A DNA stretch of 64,000 nt from Spongiactinospora rosea. GTDB taxonomy: Bacteria > Actinomycetota > Actinomycetes > Streptosporangiales > Streptosporangiaceae. The position numbers were made by a program, and so were the translations under genes. Below the pieces are notes generated by a model that had not been told where the DNA came from, did not search any database, and saw nothing but the letters and a program-made list of their open reading frames with translations. Below are positions 15,061 to 23,582 of the stretch, piece after piece (position 1 is the first letter of the stretch; the number at the start of each line of letters is the position of its first letter). The stretch lies in contig NZ_QMEY01000019.1 of NCBI RefSeq assembly GCF_003315795.1, forward strand, positions 62,001-126,000, given 5' to 3'.

Positions 15061-15900
15061 ATGGCCGACGAAAGCGCCTCGACGCCACCCGCCACACCGG
15101 AGGGCCGGTCCGCGCCGAAGATCAACACCAAGGTGGCCCACCCCGCCCGTATCTACGACTACTACCTGGGCGGCAAGGACAACTTCCCGGCCGACCGGGA
15201 GGCCGCGGAGAAGATGATCTCCGCCACCCGGGGCGGCGTCCGGGCGGGCGCGCGGCAGAACCGCGCGTTCCTGGTGCGCGCCGTACGCGCGCTCACCGAG
15301 GCCGGGATCACGCAGTTCCTGGACATCGGCACCGGGATTCCGACCTCGCCCAACGTCCACGAGGTCGCCCGGCAGGCGGTGCCCGACGCCCGGGTGGCCT
15401 ACGTGGACAACGACCCCATCGTCCTGGTTCACGCCCGCGCGCTGATGACCGGCACCGGCGGGACCAGCATTATCCAGGCCGACCTGCGCGAGCCCGACGC
15501 CATCCTTGAGGACCCGCAGACCCGCGCCACGATCGACTTCGACCGGCCGGTGGGCGTCCTGCTGGTGGCGGTGCTGCAGTTCTTCACCGAGGGCGACGAC
15601 CCGCACGGCCTCGTACGCCGGCTGCTGGCCGCCGTCCCCTCGGGCAGCCACCTGGTCATCTCGCACTACACCGCCGACTTCAACCCCGCCGCGGCGACGC
15701 GCGGCGCGGTGAGCGCCTACGACAAGGCCACCGCTCCCCTGGTCCCGCGAGGCCGCGAGGAGGTCGGCCGCTTCTTCACCGGGCTCGACATGCTCGAACC
15801 CGGTGTCGTGCAGGCCTCCCAGTGGCGGCCCGACGGCCCGGTACCGGACATCCCCGGCGGCCACCCGTGGGTGTGGGCGGGCGCGGGCGTCAAGCCCTGA
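15061..15900 (+). CDS. SAM-dependent methyltransferase, Methyltransf_19 (DUF574) family
   Basis: The 279-residue protein belongs to the actinomycete-specific Methyltransf_19 family. It shows the family opening HPARIYDYYLGGKDNFPADR, the SAM-binding FLDIGTGIPTSPNVHEVA, AYVDNDPIVLVHARALM, and the C-terminal GGHPWVWAGAG. GGAGG lies 9 bases before the ATG at 15061. Actinomycete genomes carry many paralogues, usually next to regulators; targets are largely unknown. The gene stands alone, downstream of the SDR gene with a 94-base gap, and converges on the SMR gene. Confidence 0.88.
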   Translation: MADESASTPPATPEGRSAPKINTKVAHPARIYDYYLGGKDNFPADREAAEKMISATRGGVRAGARQNRAFLVRAVRALTEAGITQFLDIGTGIPTSPNVHEVARQAVPDARVAYVDNDPIVLVHARALMTGTGGTSIIQADLREPDAILEDPQTRATIDFDRPVGVLLVAVLQFFTEGDDPHGLVRRLLAAVPSGSHLVISHYTADFNPAAATRGAVSAYDKATAPLVPRGREEVGRFFTGLDMLEPGVVQASQWRPDGPVPDIPGGHPWVWAGAGVKP

Positions 15901-15912
15901 GCGGCGGGGGGC

Positions 15913-16233
15913 TCAGCCCGGCTCGGTGGCGCGGGCCAGCACGATGCCGCCCACGATCAGCGCGAGGGCCGCGGCCCGGGCGAGCGTGACCGGGTCGCGG
16001 TGGATTACGACGCCGAGCACGACGGCCCCGACCGCCCCGATGCCGGTGAACGCCGCGTAGGCGGTGCCGACCGGCAGCGTCCGCATCGACAGCGACAGCA
16101 GGTAGACGGCCGCGGCGGCGAGCGCGAAGCAGATCAGCGTGGGCAGCGGCCTGGTGAAGTTCTCCGTCGGCTTGATGCTCTGCGACCAGGCGATCTCCAC
16201 GGCTCCCGCGGCCAGCAGCAGGGCCCAGCTCAT
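15913..16233 (-). CDS. Small multidrug resistance (SMR) family transporter, SugE/Gdx-like
   Basis: The 106-residue membrane protein has four hydrophobic helices and the family Glu in the first (AGAVEIAWSQS, E13), which couples protons to export of guanidinium or quaternary ammonium compounds. Motifs such as RTLPVGTAYAAFTGIGAVGAV match the third helix. Its ATG overlaps the azoreductase stop by 1 base (TGATG), and GGGAGGTGAG precedes it, so it is the second gene of a TetR-controlled pair. Family-level assignment is strong. SugE-like versus EmrE-like specificity is less sure. Confidence 0.88.
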   Translation of the reverse strand: MSWALLLAAGAVEIAWSQSIKPTENFTRPLPTLICFALAAAAVYLLSLSMRTLPVGTAYAAFTGIGAVGAVVLGVVIHRDPVTLARAAALALIVGGIVLARATEPG

Positions 16234-16880
16234 CAGTGCTCACCTCCCAGCGTGCGGGCGGCGCGCAGCGCGGCGGCGTAGGACTCCTCATGCTCGGCCC
16301 GCAGGTGGGCGAGCGCGGGATCGACGCGGGAGTTGGTCAGTTCGGCGTTGACGAAGACGGCGTCCCGCACGGAGAGGTGCCCGGCGAGGAAGTCGCGCAG
16401 GTAGCGCTCCTGGTGGTCGTAGGGCTCCTTCGGGGTGCCGGGGCCGTACGCGCCGCCGCGCGCGCTCGCGATCACGAACCGGCGGCCGGCCAGCGACATC
16501 CTGGGGAACGTCACCTGGTCGATCCACGCCTTCAGCGTGGCCGGGACCGAGTAGTTGTACATCGGCGTGGCGATCAGCACCACGTCGGCGTCGACCAGCT
16601 CGGTGAGAAGTGGTTCGACGATCGCCCAGGCGGCCTCCCCGGCCGGGCCGCGGACCGCCTCCTTGAGGCGATCGAGGTCGGTGATGCCGTGTTCGAGGAC
16701 GTGATCGCACAGCTCGGTCCATGCCTCGCCGGGCGGGGGGACGGGGTGTTCGTGCAGGTCCCGGTAGGTGTAGTCGCCGTCGGGGTGGGCGGCTCGCCAG
16801 GCGTCGGCGAACGTGCGTCCGAGGTGGCGGCTGAGCGAACGGCGGCGGGCGCTCGCGTCCAGGTGCAGCAGTGCGGGCAT
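16233..16880 (-). CDS. azoR: FMN-dependent NADH-azoreductase (AzoR family)
   Basis: The 215-residue flavodoxin-like enzyme reduces quinones and azo compounds with NADH. Family features include LLHLDASARRRSLSRHLGRTFADAW at the N-terminus, DADVVLIATPMYNYSVPATLKAWIDQV in the middle, and ASARGGAYGPG. The ATG at 16880 follows GGAG. It forms an operon with the SMR transporter and is divergent from a TetR gene. Two GGACA-N3-TGTCC palindromes lie in the intergenic region. An electrophile or quinone stress response is a reasonable role. Confidence 0.87.
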   Translation of the reverse strand: MPALLHLDASARRRSLSRHLGRTFADAWRAAHPDGDYTYRDLHEHPVPPPGEAWTELCDHVLEHGITDLDRLKEAVRGPAGEAAWAIVEPLLTELVDADVVLIATPMYNYSVPATLKAWIDQVTFPRMSLAGRRFVIASARGGAYGPGTPKEPYDHQERYLRDFLAGHLSVRDAVFVNAELTNSRVDPALAHLRAEHEESYAAALRAARTLGGEH

Positions 16881-16903
16881 GGGTGGCTCCTTGCCGTACA
16901 AGT

Positions 16904-16952
16904 GGACACTATGTCCGCTTGAGACTGTAGCGGGCAACCGGACATTGTGTCC
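16904..16952. promoter_or_regulatory. Two TetR operators between azoR operon and TetR gene
   Basis: GGACA-CTA-TGTCC (16904-16916) and GGACA-TTG-TGTCC (16940-16952) are two perfect copies of the same 5-3-5 palindrome, with centres 36 bp apart. They occupy the 101-base divergent intergenic region. Repeated identical palindromes here point strongly to autoregulation by the TetR protein that starts at 16982. Confidence 0.75.
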
Positions 16953-16981
16953 AGTTCTCTGGTTGGGCTACAGTCACCGGC

Positions 16982-17575
16982 ATGCGACGCCGTACCGACC
17001 TGCTGTCCGCAGAGCCGGCACCCGAGCGGGCGGACGCCGCCCGCAACCGGGCCAAGGTCCTGCGCGCCGCCGCCGGCCTGTTCGCCACCCGCGACCCGCG
17101 CGATGTCACCATGGACGAGATCGCCAAGGCCGCGGGCGTGGGGCGCGGCACCCTGTACCGGCGCTATCCCGACACGGGCTCGATCGCGCTCGCCCTGCTC
17201 GACGAGCACGAGCGCGACCTGCAGGGACGACTCCTGCGCGGCGATCCTCCACTGGGGCCCGGCGCGCCACCGGGACGGCGGCTGGCCGCCTTCTACGCCG
17301 CGATGGTCGAGCTGCTGGAAAAGCACGGTCACCTGGCGCTCGGCGCGGAGGTGGGGCGGCTGCGATACACCAGCGGCGCGTACGGCTTCTGGCACGCCCA
17401 CGTCCGCGCACTCCTGGTCGCCGGAGCGGTCCCCGACCCGGACGCCCTCACGGACACGCTCCTCGCCCCGCTCGCCGCCGAGGTCTACCTCCGACAACGC
17501 GAACGCGGGCTCACCCCCGCCCGGATCGCCACCGCACTGGCCCGCCTGGCCGAGGGCGTACTCCCGCCGGACTGA
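16982..17575 (+). CDS. TetR-family transcriptional regulator
   Basis: The 197-residue repressor has its DNA-binding domain at residues 20-65 (ARNRAKVLRAAAGLFATRD, TMDEIAKAAGVGRGTLYRRYPD). The C-terminal region resembles the SbtR/TetR_C type with long helices (RRLAAFYAAMVELLEKHGHLAL). It is divergent from the azoreductase/SMR operon and presumably represses it through GGACA-N3-TGTCC sites. A cytoplasmic electrophile or dye is a plausible inducer. The ATG lies only about 30 bp from the nearer operator, so binding would also block its own transcription. Confidence 0.88.
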   Translation: MRRRTDLLSAEPAPERADAARNRAKVLRAAAGLFATRDPRDVTMDEIAKAAGVGRGTLYRRYPDTGSIALALLDEHERDLQGRLLRGDPPLGPGAPPGRRLAAFYAAMVELLEKHGHLALGAEVGRLRYTSGAYGFWHAHVRALLVAGAVPDPDALTDTLLAPLAAEVYLRQRERGLTPARIATALARLAEGVLPPD

Positions 17576-17577
17576 GC

Positions 17578-17596
17578 CGCCCGGTCAGGCCGGGCG
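17578..17596 (+). terminator. Hairpin after TetR gene
   Basis: CGCCCGG-tcagg-CCGGGCG is a perfect 7-bp stem just after the TetR stop (17575). Confidence 0.5.
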
Positions 17597-17699
17597 CGGC
17601 AAGCACATGGTCATACCGCATGAAAAACGGCTACGCCTCCTGCTGGGCCGGTCGCTCATATATGAATGAGAGGACGACTCGCAGACAGGAGACCCCACG

Positions 17700-17744
17700 A
17701 TGCGGGAAGTGATCGGGGCGGGCATCCCGGGGGGCGCGGCGTGA
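17700..17744 (+). CDS. Possible 14-codon upstream ORF
   Basis: An ATG preceded by CAGGAG opens a 14-residue frame (MREVIGAGIPGGAA) ending in TGA at 17742-17744. The GTG of the next gene (17741) overlaps this stop, and that gene has no good ribosome site of its own, so the small frame may couple translation. It could also be chance. Confidence 0.3.
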   Translation: MREVIGAGIPGGAA

Positions 17745-18238
17745 CCGTCGGCAGAGCAAGCGGCTCCTGGGCGGGCGCGGCGATCGTACTGGCGGTGGCC
17801 TTCGGGGCGGGCCTGGCACTCCAGCCGCTGCTCCCGGGGCTGCGGGTCTCCCTGTGCGAACTCGTCGCCGTACGGCGGGCGGCGGTCCCCGTCCCCCCGC
17901 AGAACGCCACGCCCCAGGAGACCGTCACGGCGTACCTGCGCGCGGTGGCGGCCAGGGACGACGACGCGATCCAGGAGATGAGCACGCCTTCGTTCCTGCG
18001 CGCGCATGGGGCGCGGGGGCACGGCTGCGAGTACCAGAGCCTCACCCGCATCCGGGTCGGCGAGCCGCACCCTGACACGGTGCCGGGGTTCCGGCTGGGA
18101 GCGGGTGTTCCGGCCGAGTGCTGGGTCATCCAGGTCGACACGGGCCCAGAGCCCGACGGCCCCCGTGCCTACACCTTCCTCGTCGCCCGCGACACCCCCG
18201 CCGAACGCTGGCGAGTAGCCGACTTCAGCCACGGCTGA
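17741..18238 (+). CDS. Hypothetical membrane-anchored protein with NTF2-like C-terminal domain
   Basis: The 165-residue protein begins with an N-terminal membrane helix (residues 8-30, SWAGAAIVLAVAFGAGLALQ), probably a signal anchor. The remainder resembles a small alpha+beta domain: TPQETVTAYLRAVAARDDDAIQEMSTPSFL is the form often seen at the start of NTF2-like or DUF4878-type domains. Two cysteines (HGCEYQ, AECWVIQ) could bridge outside the cell. No enzymatic motif is evident. The start is uncertain because the frame is open further upstream, but GTG 17741 sits in an overlap with a small upstream frame. Confidence 0.6.
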   Translation: MTVGRASGSWAGAAIVLAVAFGAGLALQPLLPGLRVSLCELVAVRRAAVPVPPQNATPQETVTAYLRAVAARDDDAIQEMSTPSFLRAHGARGHGCEYQSLTRIRVGEPHPDTVPGFRLGAGVPAECWVIQVDTGPEPDGPRAYTFLVARDTPAERWRVADFSHG

Positions 18239-18318
18239 CCCACCCGGGCCCAGTGCGGACAAGGATCGCGCCCCATGACCGGGGCCATTGCGGCGATCAC
18301 CTATATTCCCTACTATTT

Positions 18319-18343
18319 CTGTCGGTTTTACTTTAGCTGTCGG
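18319..18343 (+). promoter_or_regulatory. AT-rich promoter region with CTGTCGG direct repeat before sulfatase gene
   Basis: The leader of the first sulfatase gene is unusually AT-rich for this window. It contains CTGTCGG twice (18319-18325 and 18337-18343), 18 bp apart and in the same orientation. A regulator of sulfur supply is one possibility. Nothing in the sequence proves it. Confidence 0.35.
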
Positions 18344-18356
18344 AAAAGAGGGAAAT

Positions 18357-19769
18357 ATGGGCAGCGAAGACCGGAGCGTGAGCAGGCGGGAGATCGCCGT
18401 CAAGGCCGGGGGCGTGGCTGCGGCGGCGGCCGCTGGAGCGGTACTGCCGGGCGGGGCGGCCGAGGCCGCGCCGGAGGAGCAGGAGTTTCGTGCCGCGCCG
18501 GGCAAAGGCCGCCCCGCGCGGCCCAATGTGCTGGTCATCCTCGGGGACGACCTGGGATGGGCCGACCTCGGCTGCTACGGTTCGCCGCACATCCGCACCC
18601 CGAACCTGGACCGGCTGGCCCGCGACGGCGTCCGCTTCACGAACGCCTACTCGGCCGCGGCGGTCTGCTCCCCCACCCGGTTCGCCCTCTACACCGGCCG
18701 CTACCCCGGACGCCTGCGCGGCGGCCTGGAGGAGCCGATCGCCCGCCCGGGCGAGCAGCTCGGCATCCCGCCGGACCACCCCACCCTCGCCTCCCTGCTC
18801 AAGGGCGCCGGGTACGCCACCGCGATGTTCGGCAAGTGGCACTGCGGCTTCCTGCCCTGGTACAGCCCGCTGAAGTCGGGCTGGGACGTCTTCTTCGGCA
18901 ACCTCTCCGGAGCCGTGGACTACTACTCCAAGATCTCCTCCACCGGAGTGGACCTGTACGAGGGCGAGGTCCAGGTCGAGTCGCTGGACTACTACACCGA
19001 CACGATCGCCGACCGCGCCGCCGAGTACATCCGCCGCAGGCACGACGGACCGTGGCTGCTCAACCTCAACTTCACCACCCCGCACTGGCCCTGGGAGGCC
19101 CCGGGCGACCGCGAGGTCAGCGCGGAGATCACCGCCAGGGTCAAGGCGGGCGACTCGGGCGCGCTCACCCACCGCGACGGCGGATCGCTCGCGACCTACC
19201 GCAAGATGGTCCAGAGCCTGGACTCCGCGGTCGGCCGCGTCCTGGCCGCGCTGCGCTCCTCCGGCGCCGAGCGCAACACGATCGTGCTGTTCAGCAGCGA
19301 CAACGGCGGCGAGCGCTGGTCCTACCAGTGGCCGCTGAGCGGCGGCAAGGGCGGCCTGAACGAGGGCGGCATCCGGGTGCCCAACATCCTGCGCTGGCCC
19401 GCCGCGATCCACCGGGGCCAGGTCGGCCACGTCCCGGTGATCACCCACGACTGGACGGCGACGATCCTGGAGGCGGCGGGCGTACGGCCTGCGGCCGGGC
19501 ACCCGCTCGACGGGCACAGCCTGCTGCCGTACCTGCTCGACGGGGCCCGGCCGCCCCGGCGCGACCTGTTCTGGCGCACCAGGTCCGCCCGGGCACTGCG
19601 CCGCGGCGACTGGAAGTACCTGCGCACCGGCTCCGGCGAGGCATTGTTCAACCTGGCCGCCGACGTACGCGAACAGGCCGACCTCGCCGAACGCGACCCC
19701 GCCCTCCTGACCGACCTGCGCACCACCTGGGAGAACATCGACAAGACCCTCCTGCCCTACCCCACCTGA
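18357..19769 (+). CDS. Tat-exported sulfatase
   Basis: The 470-residue enzyme hydrolyses sulfate esters. It starts at ATG 18357 (AAGAGGGAAA upstream) with a twin-arginine signal (SRREIAVKAGGVAAAAAAG). The catalytic domain begins at residue 57 with the metal site VLVILGDDLGWADLGCYG. The CSPTR motif at residues 104-108 gives the formylglycine nucleophile at C104. Later motifs are FGKWHCG, TTPHWPW and VLFSSDNGGE. It resembles N-acetylgalactosamine-6-sulfatase/arylsulfatase A types. No formylglycine-generating enzyme is encoded in this window. The substrate is unknown; sulfated polysaccharides are possible. Confidence 0.9.
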   Translation: MGSEDRSVSRREIAVKAGGVAAAAAAGAVLPGGAAEAAPEEQEFRAAPGKGRPARPNVLVILGDDLGWADLGCYGSPHIRTPNLDRLARDGVRFTNAYSAAAVCSPTRFALYTGRYPGRLRGGLEEPIARPGEQLGIPPDHPTLASLLKGAGYATAMFGKWHCGFLPWYSPLKSGWDVFFGNLSGAVDYYSKISSTGVDLYEGEVQVESLDYYTDTIADRAAEYIRRRHDGPWLLNLNFTTPHWPWEAPGDREVSAEITARVKAGDSGALTHRDGGSLATYRKMVQSLDSAVGRVLAALRSSGAERNTIVLFSSDNGGERWSYQWPLSGGKGGLNEGGIRVPNILRWPAAIHRGQVGHVPVITHDWTATILEAAGVRPAAGHPLDGHSLLPYLLDGARPPRRDLFWRTRSARALRRGDWKYLRTGSGEALFNLAADVREQADLAERDPALLTDLRTTWENIDKTLLPYPT

Positions 19770-19811
19770 ACGCCCCCGGCCTGACCTATGACCTCAGGCC
19801 CCGACAAGCCC

Positions 19812-19837
19812 GGCTGACGGGGCGCGGCCCGTCAGCC
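19812..19837 (+). terminator. Strong hairpin after the sulfatase gene
   Basis: GGCTGACGGG pairs perfectly with CCCGTCAGCC over 10 bp around a 6-base loop. A weaker hairpin, GGCCTGA...TCAGGCC (19778-19800), precedes it. Both lie between the sulfatase stop (19769) and the DUF418 gene (19956). Confidence 0.65.
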
Positions 19838-19955
19838 GCCAACGGCGATCGGCCCCGCATCGGGTCGGGGACCGGCCGGAAGTACTGGGGGTGGGGGTGG
19901 GGATCCTGCTTTTGGTCGTGGTCGGCGGTGGGGTGGGATCGTACGGTCAGGTCTC

Positions 19956-20972
19956 ATGTCACTTGACGACCTTTCAGGCGTCGCGCGTGCTCAGGGCACT
20001 GCGCCGCCGATGCGGCGGGCGCGTGTCGTGGCGCTCGATGTTCTGCGTGGGTTCGCGTTGTGCGGGATTCTGCCGGCCAATGTCGCGCCGATCGCCAATA
20101 CCGGTGAGGCCGTGCGGGCCGTCACCGCCGGGCATGGTGTCGATCTGCTCGCGCTCCTCGTTCACCAGCGGTTCTTCCCGATCTTCTCGCTGTTGTTCGG
20201 GATCGGGTTCTCGCTGCTGCTGGAGTCGGCGGGTGACCGGGTCGAGCGGCCGCGCGTGCTGCTGCTGCGCAGGCTGCTGGTACTGCTGCCGATCGGGCTC
20301 GCGCACATGTTCCTGCTGTGGCCCGGCGACATCCTGACCGTGTACGCCCTCGTCGGTCTGGTGGTGCTGCTGCCCTCGACGTGGCTGCCGCGCTGGGCCG
20401 TGGCCGGGCTCGGGGCGGTGTTGGTCGTGGCGTCGCTGGTCGTTCAGGGTGGGCACTACTCGCTGGTGCCGGGGCTGTTCCTGCTGGGCTCGGCGTTGAC
20501 CAGGTACGGCGTGATCGCACGGATCGAGCGGCGCACGTGGGTCACCGTGGTGCTGTGCGCGGGCTTCGCCGTCGCGGCGGCGCCGTTCGTGGTGGCGCAG
20601 GTGGCGTCCCCCGACGCCCGGGTGTTCACCGTGGCGGGGCTGCTGCTGGCCGCCGCCTACGTGACCGGGCTGGTCTGCCTGATGGGCACGCCGCTGCGGC
20701 CGGTGCTCACCGCCGTGTTCGCGCCGCTGGGCAAGATGGCGCTGACCAACTACCTGAGCGCCACGGTCATCGTCAAGGTGATCGCCCCGGCCTTCGGCGG
20801 TACTCCCGCGGCCTGGCCCGCGGAGCGGATCGTGCTGATCTCCTTCGTCGTCCTCGCCGCCCAGTGGGCGATCTCCACCGTGTGGCTGCGGATGTTCCGG
20901 TACGGGCCGGTGGAGTGGCTGTGGCGGTGGGCGACCTGGCTGCGCAGGCCGCCGCTGGCGCGGCGGCCTTGA
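19956..20972 (+). CDS. DUF418-domain integral membrane protein (YeiB-like)
   Basis: The 338-residue protein has about eight to ten hydrophobic helices. Family features are the opening RVVALDVLRGFALCGILPANV, QRFFPIFSLLFGIGFSLLLE, and the C-terminal DUF418 core LGKMALTNYLSATVI and QWAISTVWLRMFRYGPVEWLWR. Members are poorly characterised bacterial membrane proteins, possibly transporters or acyl-transfer-related. A second ATG at 20010 would remove 18 residues, but no ribosome site favours it. A TACGGT box 8 bases before ATG 19956 would permit a leaderless transcript. Confidence 0.85.
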   Translation: MSLDDLSGVARAQGTAPPMRRARVVALDVLRGFALCGILPANVAPIANTGEAVRAVTAGHGVDLLALLVHQRFFPIFSLLFGIGFSLLLESAGDRVERPRVLLLRRLLVLLPIGLAHMFLLWPGDILTVYALVGLVVLLPSTWLPRWAVAGLGAVLVVASLVVQGGHYSLVPGLFLLGSALTRYGVIARIERRTWVTVVLCAGFAVAAAPFVVAQVASPDARVFTVAGLLLAAAYVTGLVCLMGTPLRPVLTAVFAPLGKMALTNYLSATVIVKVIAPAFGGTPAAWPAERIVLISFVVLAAQWAISTVWLRMFRYGPVEWLWRWATWLRRPPLARRP

Positions 20973-20991
20973 CCACACCCGAAGCGAGCGC

Positions 20992-21234
20992 TCAGCGGGA
21001 CGTGTTCTGGTCGCCGGGCGTCGCGACCTCGATGCGCAGCCAGGACGGCAGCAGCCGCTGCACGCTCGCCAGCGCCATCACCCGCGAGACCGCGCCCGCG
21101 ACGGTGAGGGCCCCGGCCACCCAGGGGATGGTGTCCCGGATGCCGGTGGCGGCCACGATGCCGGGCAGCGCGACACAGATGCCGACGAACGCCTGCAGGG
21201 CCGTGCGGATGGCGCGTTTGTTGTCGTCGCTCAC
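20992..21234 (-). CDS. Small two-helix membrane protein, holin-like
   Basis: The 80-residue protein has two hydrophobic segments (ALQAFVGICVALPGIVAAT, PWVAGALTVAGAVSRVMAL) separated by a short turn, with charged ends, like many small phage-holin-like actinomycete proteins. GTG 21234 is preferred over GTG 21243 because GGAGG lies 8 bases before it. No lysin gene is adjacent, so the holin resemblance is structural only. Confidence 0.6.
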   Translation of the reverse strand: MSDDNKRAIRTALQAFVGICVALPGIVAATGIRDTIPWVAGALTVAGAVSRVMALASVQRLLPSWLRIEVATPGDQNTSR

Positions 21235-21342
21235 ACTGCTCACCTCCGCCGGGGCGGCGACGGCCCTTCGTCACCTTCGCGTCTACCCGACTCGATGGTA
21301 ACCCAAGGTCATGATTACTTTACCGTTAGTAGTAGGTGCGGG

Positions 21343-22161
21343 TCAGCCCGGGGCCTGGCGGCTGAGGTGTTCCCAGGCGCGGTACTCCTCGGTCCTGGCC
21401 TGGTTCATCTGCTCGACCAGGTCGAAGGACCGGCTGCCGACGATCAGCCGGAGCGGCGGGTCGGGCAGGTCCACGAGCCGCATGACGACCGGCGCGGCCG
21501 TGCCCGGGTCCGGCCCCGCGTCATCGCCCCACATCTCGGCCAGTTCGGCCCGCAACTTCTCGTAGGCCGGGTGCGGGGTGGTGGCCGTGGTGCCGATCGT
21601 GAACAGGCCCGTGTCGTAGCCGCCCGGCTGGACGATGGTGACCTTGACGCCGAAGGGGGCGACCTCCATCGCCAGCGCCTGGCCGAGGGAGTCGATGGCC
21701 GACTTGCCCGCCGCGTACATCCCGGCCGAGGCCACGCCGCCGCCCGTGCCCATCGTCGTGACCAGGAGGATGTGCCCGGAGCCCTGGGCCCGCAGGTGGG
21801 GCAGCACGGCCTGGGCGACCCAGATCTGGCCGAGGACGTTGACGTCGAAGTGCGCTCTGATCTGGTCCTCGGTGGCCTCCTCGACCATGCCGTACAGCAT
21901 CGTCCCGGCGTTGCTCACCACGATGTCGAGCCTGCCGAACGCGGCCACCGCGCGCTCCACGCCCTCGTGCACCGCGGCGCGGTCGGAGACGTCGAGCGGG
22001 ACGCAGGCCAGTGCGTCAGGGTGGCGGCCCTGCAACTCCGCCAGCGGCGTGAGGTCGCGGGCCGCCGCCACGACCCGATCTCCCCTGTTCAGCGCCGCTT
22101 CCGTGAACGCCCTCCCCAGGCCCCTGGACGCGCCCGTGATGAACCAGACACGCACCGGCAC
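21343..22161 (-). CDS. SDR-family oxidoreductase
   Basis: The 272-residue classical short-chain dehydrogenase shows WFITGASRGLGRAFTEAAL, VVSNAGTMLYGMVEE, YxxxK as YAAGKSA with a preceding TTMGTGG in place of the usual Ser-containing strand, and VQPGGYDTGLF. In many family members a Ser precedes the Tyr; here the equivalent run is LLVTTMGTGGGVASAGMYAAGK, so a Thr or a nearby Ser would have to serve. The C-terminal part resembles clavaldehyde-dehydrogenase-like SDRs. Start GTG 22161 follows a G-rich stretch. The gene is a single unit with no evident partner. Confidence 0.85.
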   Translation of the reverse strand: MPVRVWFITGASRGLGRAFTEAALNRGDRVVAAARDLTPLAELQGRHPDALACVPLDVSDRAAVHEGVERAVAAFGRLDIVVSNAGTMLYGMVEEATEDQIRAHFDVNVLGQIWVAQAVLPHLRAQGSGHILLVTTMGTGGGVASAGMYAAGKSAIDSLGQALAMEVAPFGVKVTIVQPGGYDTGLFTIGTTATTPHPAYEKLRAELAEMWGDDAGPDPGTAAPVVMRLVDLPDPPLRLIVGSRSFDLVEQMNQARTEEYRAWEHLSRQAPG

Positions 22162-22254
22162 CCACCCCCCTGCCGTTTCGTCGAGACAAGCTTGAAACCG
22201 GAAGCATATGGCCTCACCTGCGACGGCACGGCACGGGGGTGCGGGCGGCGGCGG

Positions 22255-23541
22255 TCAGGGGCCGGCGGTCTGGTGCAGGCGGCTGGAGCGGCGGGCGATG
22301 GACTGGACGATCTCGCCGGTGCGCACCGCCGTCATGGACAGCAGTGAGGAGGCGATGCCGTGCGTGCCCTCGGTGGCCCCCTGCAGGTAGACGCCCCAGG
22401 TGTGCCCGGGCTCGGTGGCGATCCGGTAGTCGCGTTCCACCACCGGCCCGCCGTCCTCGCGCAGCCGGCAGAACGCCCCGGCCTCGCCGAGCAGTTCGAG
22501 CGGGTCGCGCTCGCGGTAGCCGGTGGCGAAGACGATGGCGTCGGCCTCCAGGGCGGTCGTCTCGCCCGTGGGCAGGAAGCGGACGGTGGCCCGCACCGAG
22601 TCGGGCCCGGCCAGTATCCCGGTCAGCCGGGAGGCGTTCATCACCCGCAGCCGCTCGCGCCCGGCCACCTTCTCGGCATAGGACCGGCGGTACAGCTCGT
22701 CGATGAGGTCGAGGTCCACCACCGAGTAGTTGGTGTTGCGCGAGTAGTCGAACAGCATCCGCTTCACGTCGTCGGGCGCGGAATAGTAGTGGTCCACGGC
22801 CTCGGGGTCGAAGATGCGGTTGGCGAAGGAGCTGTCGTCGGCGGGCGAGTAGCCGTACCTGGTGAAGACCGCGCAGACCTCCGCCTCGGCGTGGCTGCGG
22901 TGCAGGTGCTCGACCGCCTCGGCGGCGCTCTGTCCCGCGCCGACGACGACGAACCTGCGCGGCTCGGGATCGGGCAGCGCCGCCAGCCGGGTCAGCAGTT
23001 CCTCGGTGTGCCAGACCCGCCCGCCCTGCTGCACGCCCTCGGGCAGCACCGGGTCCAGGCCGACGGCGATCACGATGTTGCGGGTCAGGCAGGTGTGCAG
23101 CTCGCCGTCGCGCTGCACGACCACCTCCAGCGTGCCCGAGTCGGCGGGCCGTACCGAGACGACCTCGGACCCGTAGCCGACCTGGTGCTCGAAGGCGGCG
23201 GCGGCCCACTCCAGGTAGTCGTGGAACTCCAGGCGGGTGGGGAACATGGTCTTGTGGTTGATGAAGTCGATCAGCCTGCCCCGGTCGTGCAGGTACGCCA
23301 GGAAGGAGTGCCTGCTCGTCGGGTTGCGCAGGGTGACCAGGTCTTTGAGGAAGTGCACTTGCATGGTCGCGCCGTCGATGAGCATGCCCCGGTGCCAGCC
23401 GAACCGCGGCTGCTTCTCGAAGAAGACGGCGTTCACACCCGAGCCGTACTGCTCTTCGAGTGCCACCGCGAGTGCGAGGTTGGACGGCCCGAAGCCGATG
23501 CCCACTACGTCATGGACCTGGCCATGTAACGATTTCGACAT
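22255..23541 (-). CDS. L-ornithine/L-lysine N-monooxygenase (siderophore hydroxylase)
   Basis: The 428-residue flavoenzyme hydroxylates the side-chain amine of ornithine or lysine, the first step to hydroxamate siderophores. It has the FAD motif GIGFGPSNLALAVALEE (residues 14-30), LIDGATMQVHFLKDLVTLRNPTS around the substrate pocket, the NADPH motif VVVGAGQSAAEAVEHL near residue 200, and the C-terminal ATEGTHGIASSLLS. The start follows GAAGGGCG. An iron box (23583-23601) lies 42 bp upstream, so it should be repressed by an iron-loaded DmdR/IdeR regulator. No siderophore synthetase is present nearby, so the product is assembled elsewhere or the gene is an orphan. Confidence 0.92.
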   Translation of the reverse strand: MSKSLHGQVHDVVGIGFGPSNLALAVALEEQYGSGVNAVFFEKQPRFGWHRGMLIDGATMQVHFLKDLVTLRNPTSRHSFLAYLHDRGRLIDFINHKTMFPTRLEFHDYLEWAAAAFEHQVGYGSEVVSVRPADSGTLEVVVQRDGELHTCLTRNIVIAVGLDPVLPEGVQQGGRVWHTEELLTRLAALPDPEPRRFVVVGAGQSAAEAVEHLHRSHAEAEVCAVFTRYGYSPADDSSFANRIFDPEAVDHYYSAPDDVKRMLFDYSRNTNYSVVDLDLIDELYRRSYAEKVAGRERLRVMNASRLTGILAGPDSVRATVRFLPTGETTALEADAIVFATGYRERDPLELLGEAGAFCRLREDGGPVVERDYRIATEPGHTWGVYLQGATEGTHGIASSLLSMTAVRTGEIVQSIARRSSRLHQTAGP

Positions 23542-23582
23542 GTTCGCCCTTCGTGCGAAAACCGGCTGGGCCGACCTCTTTC

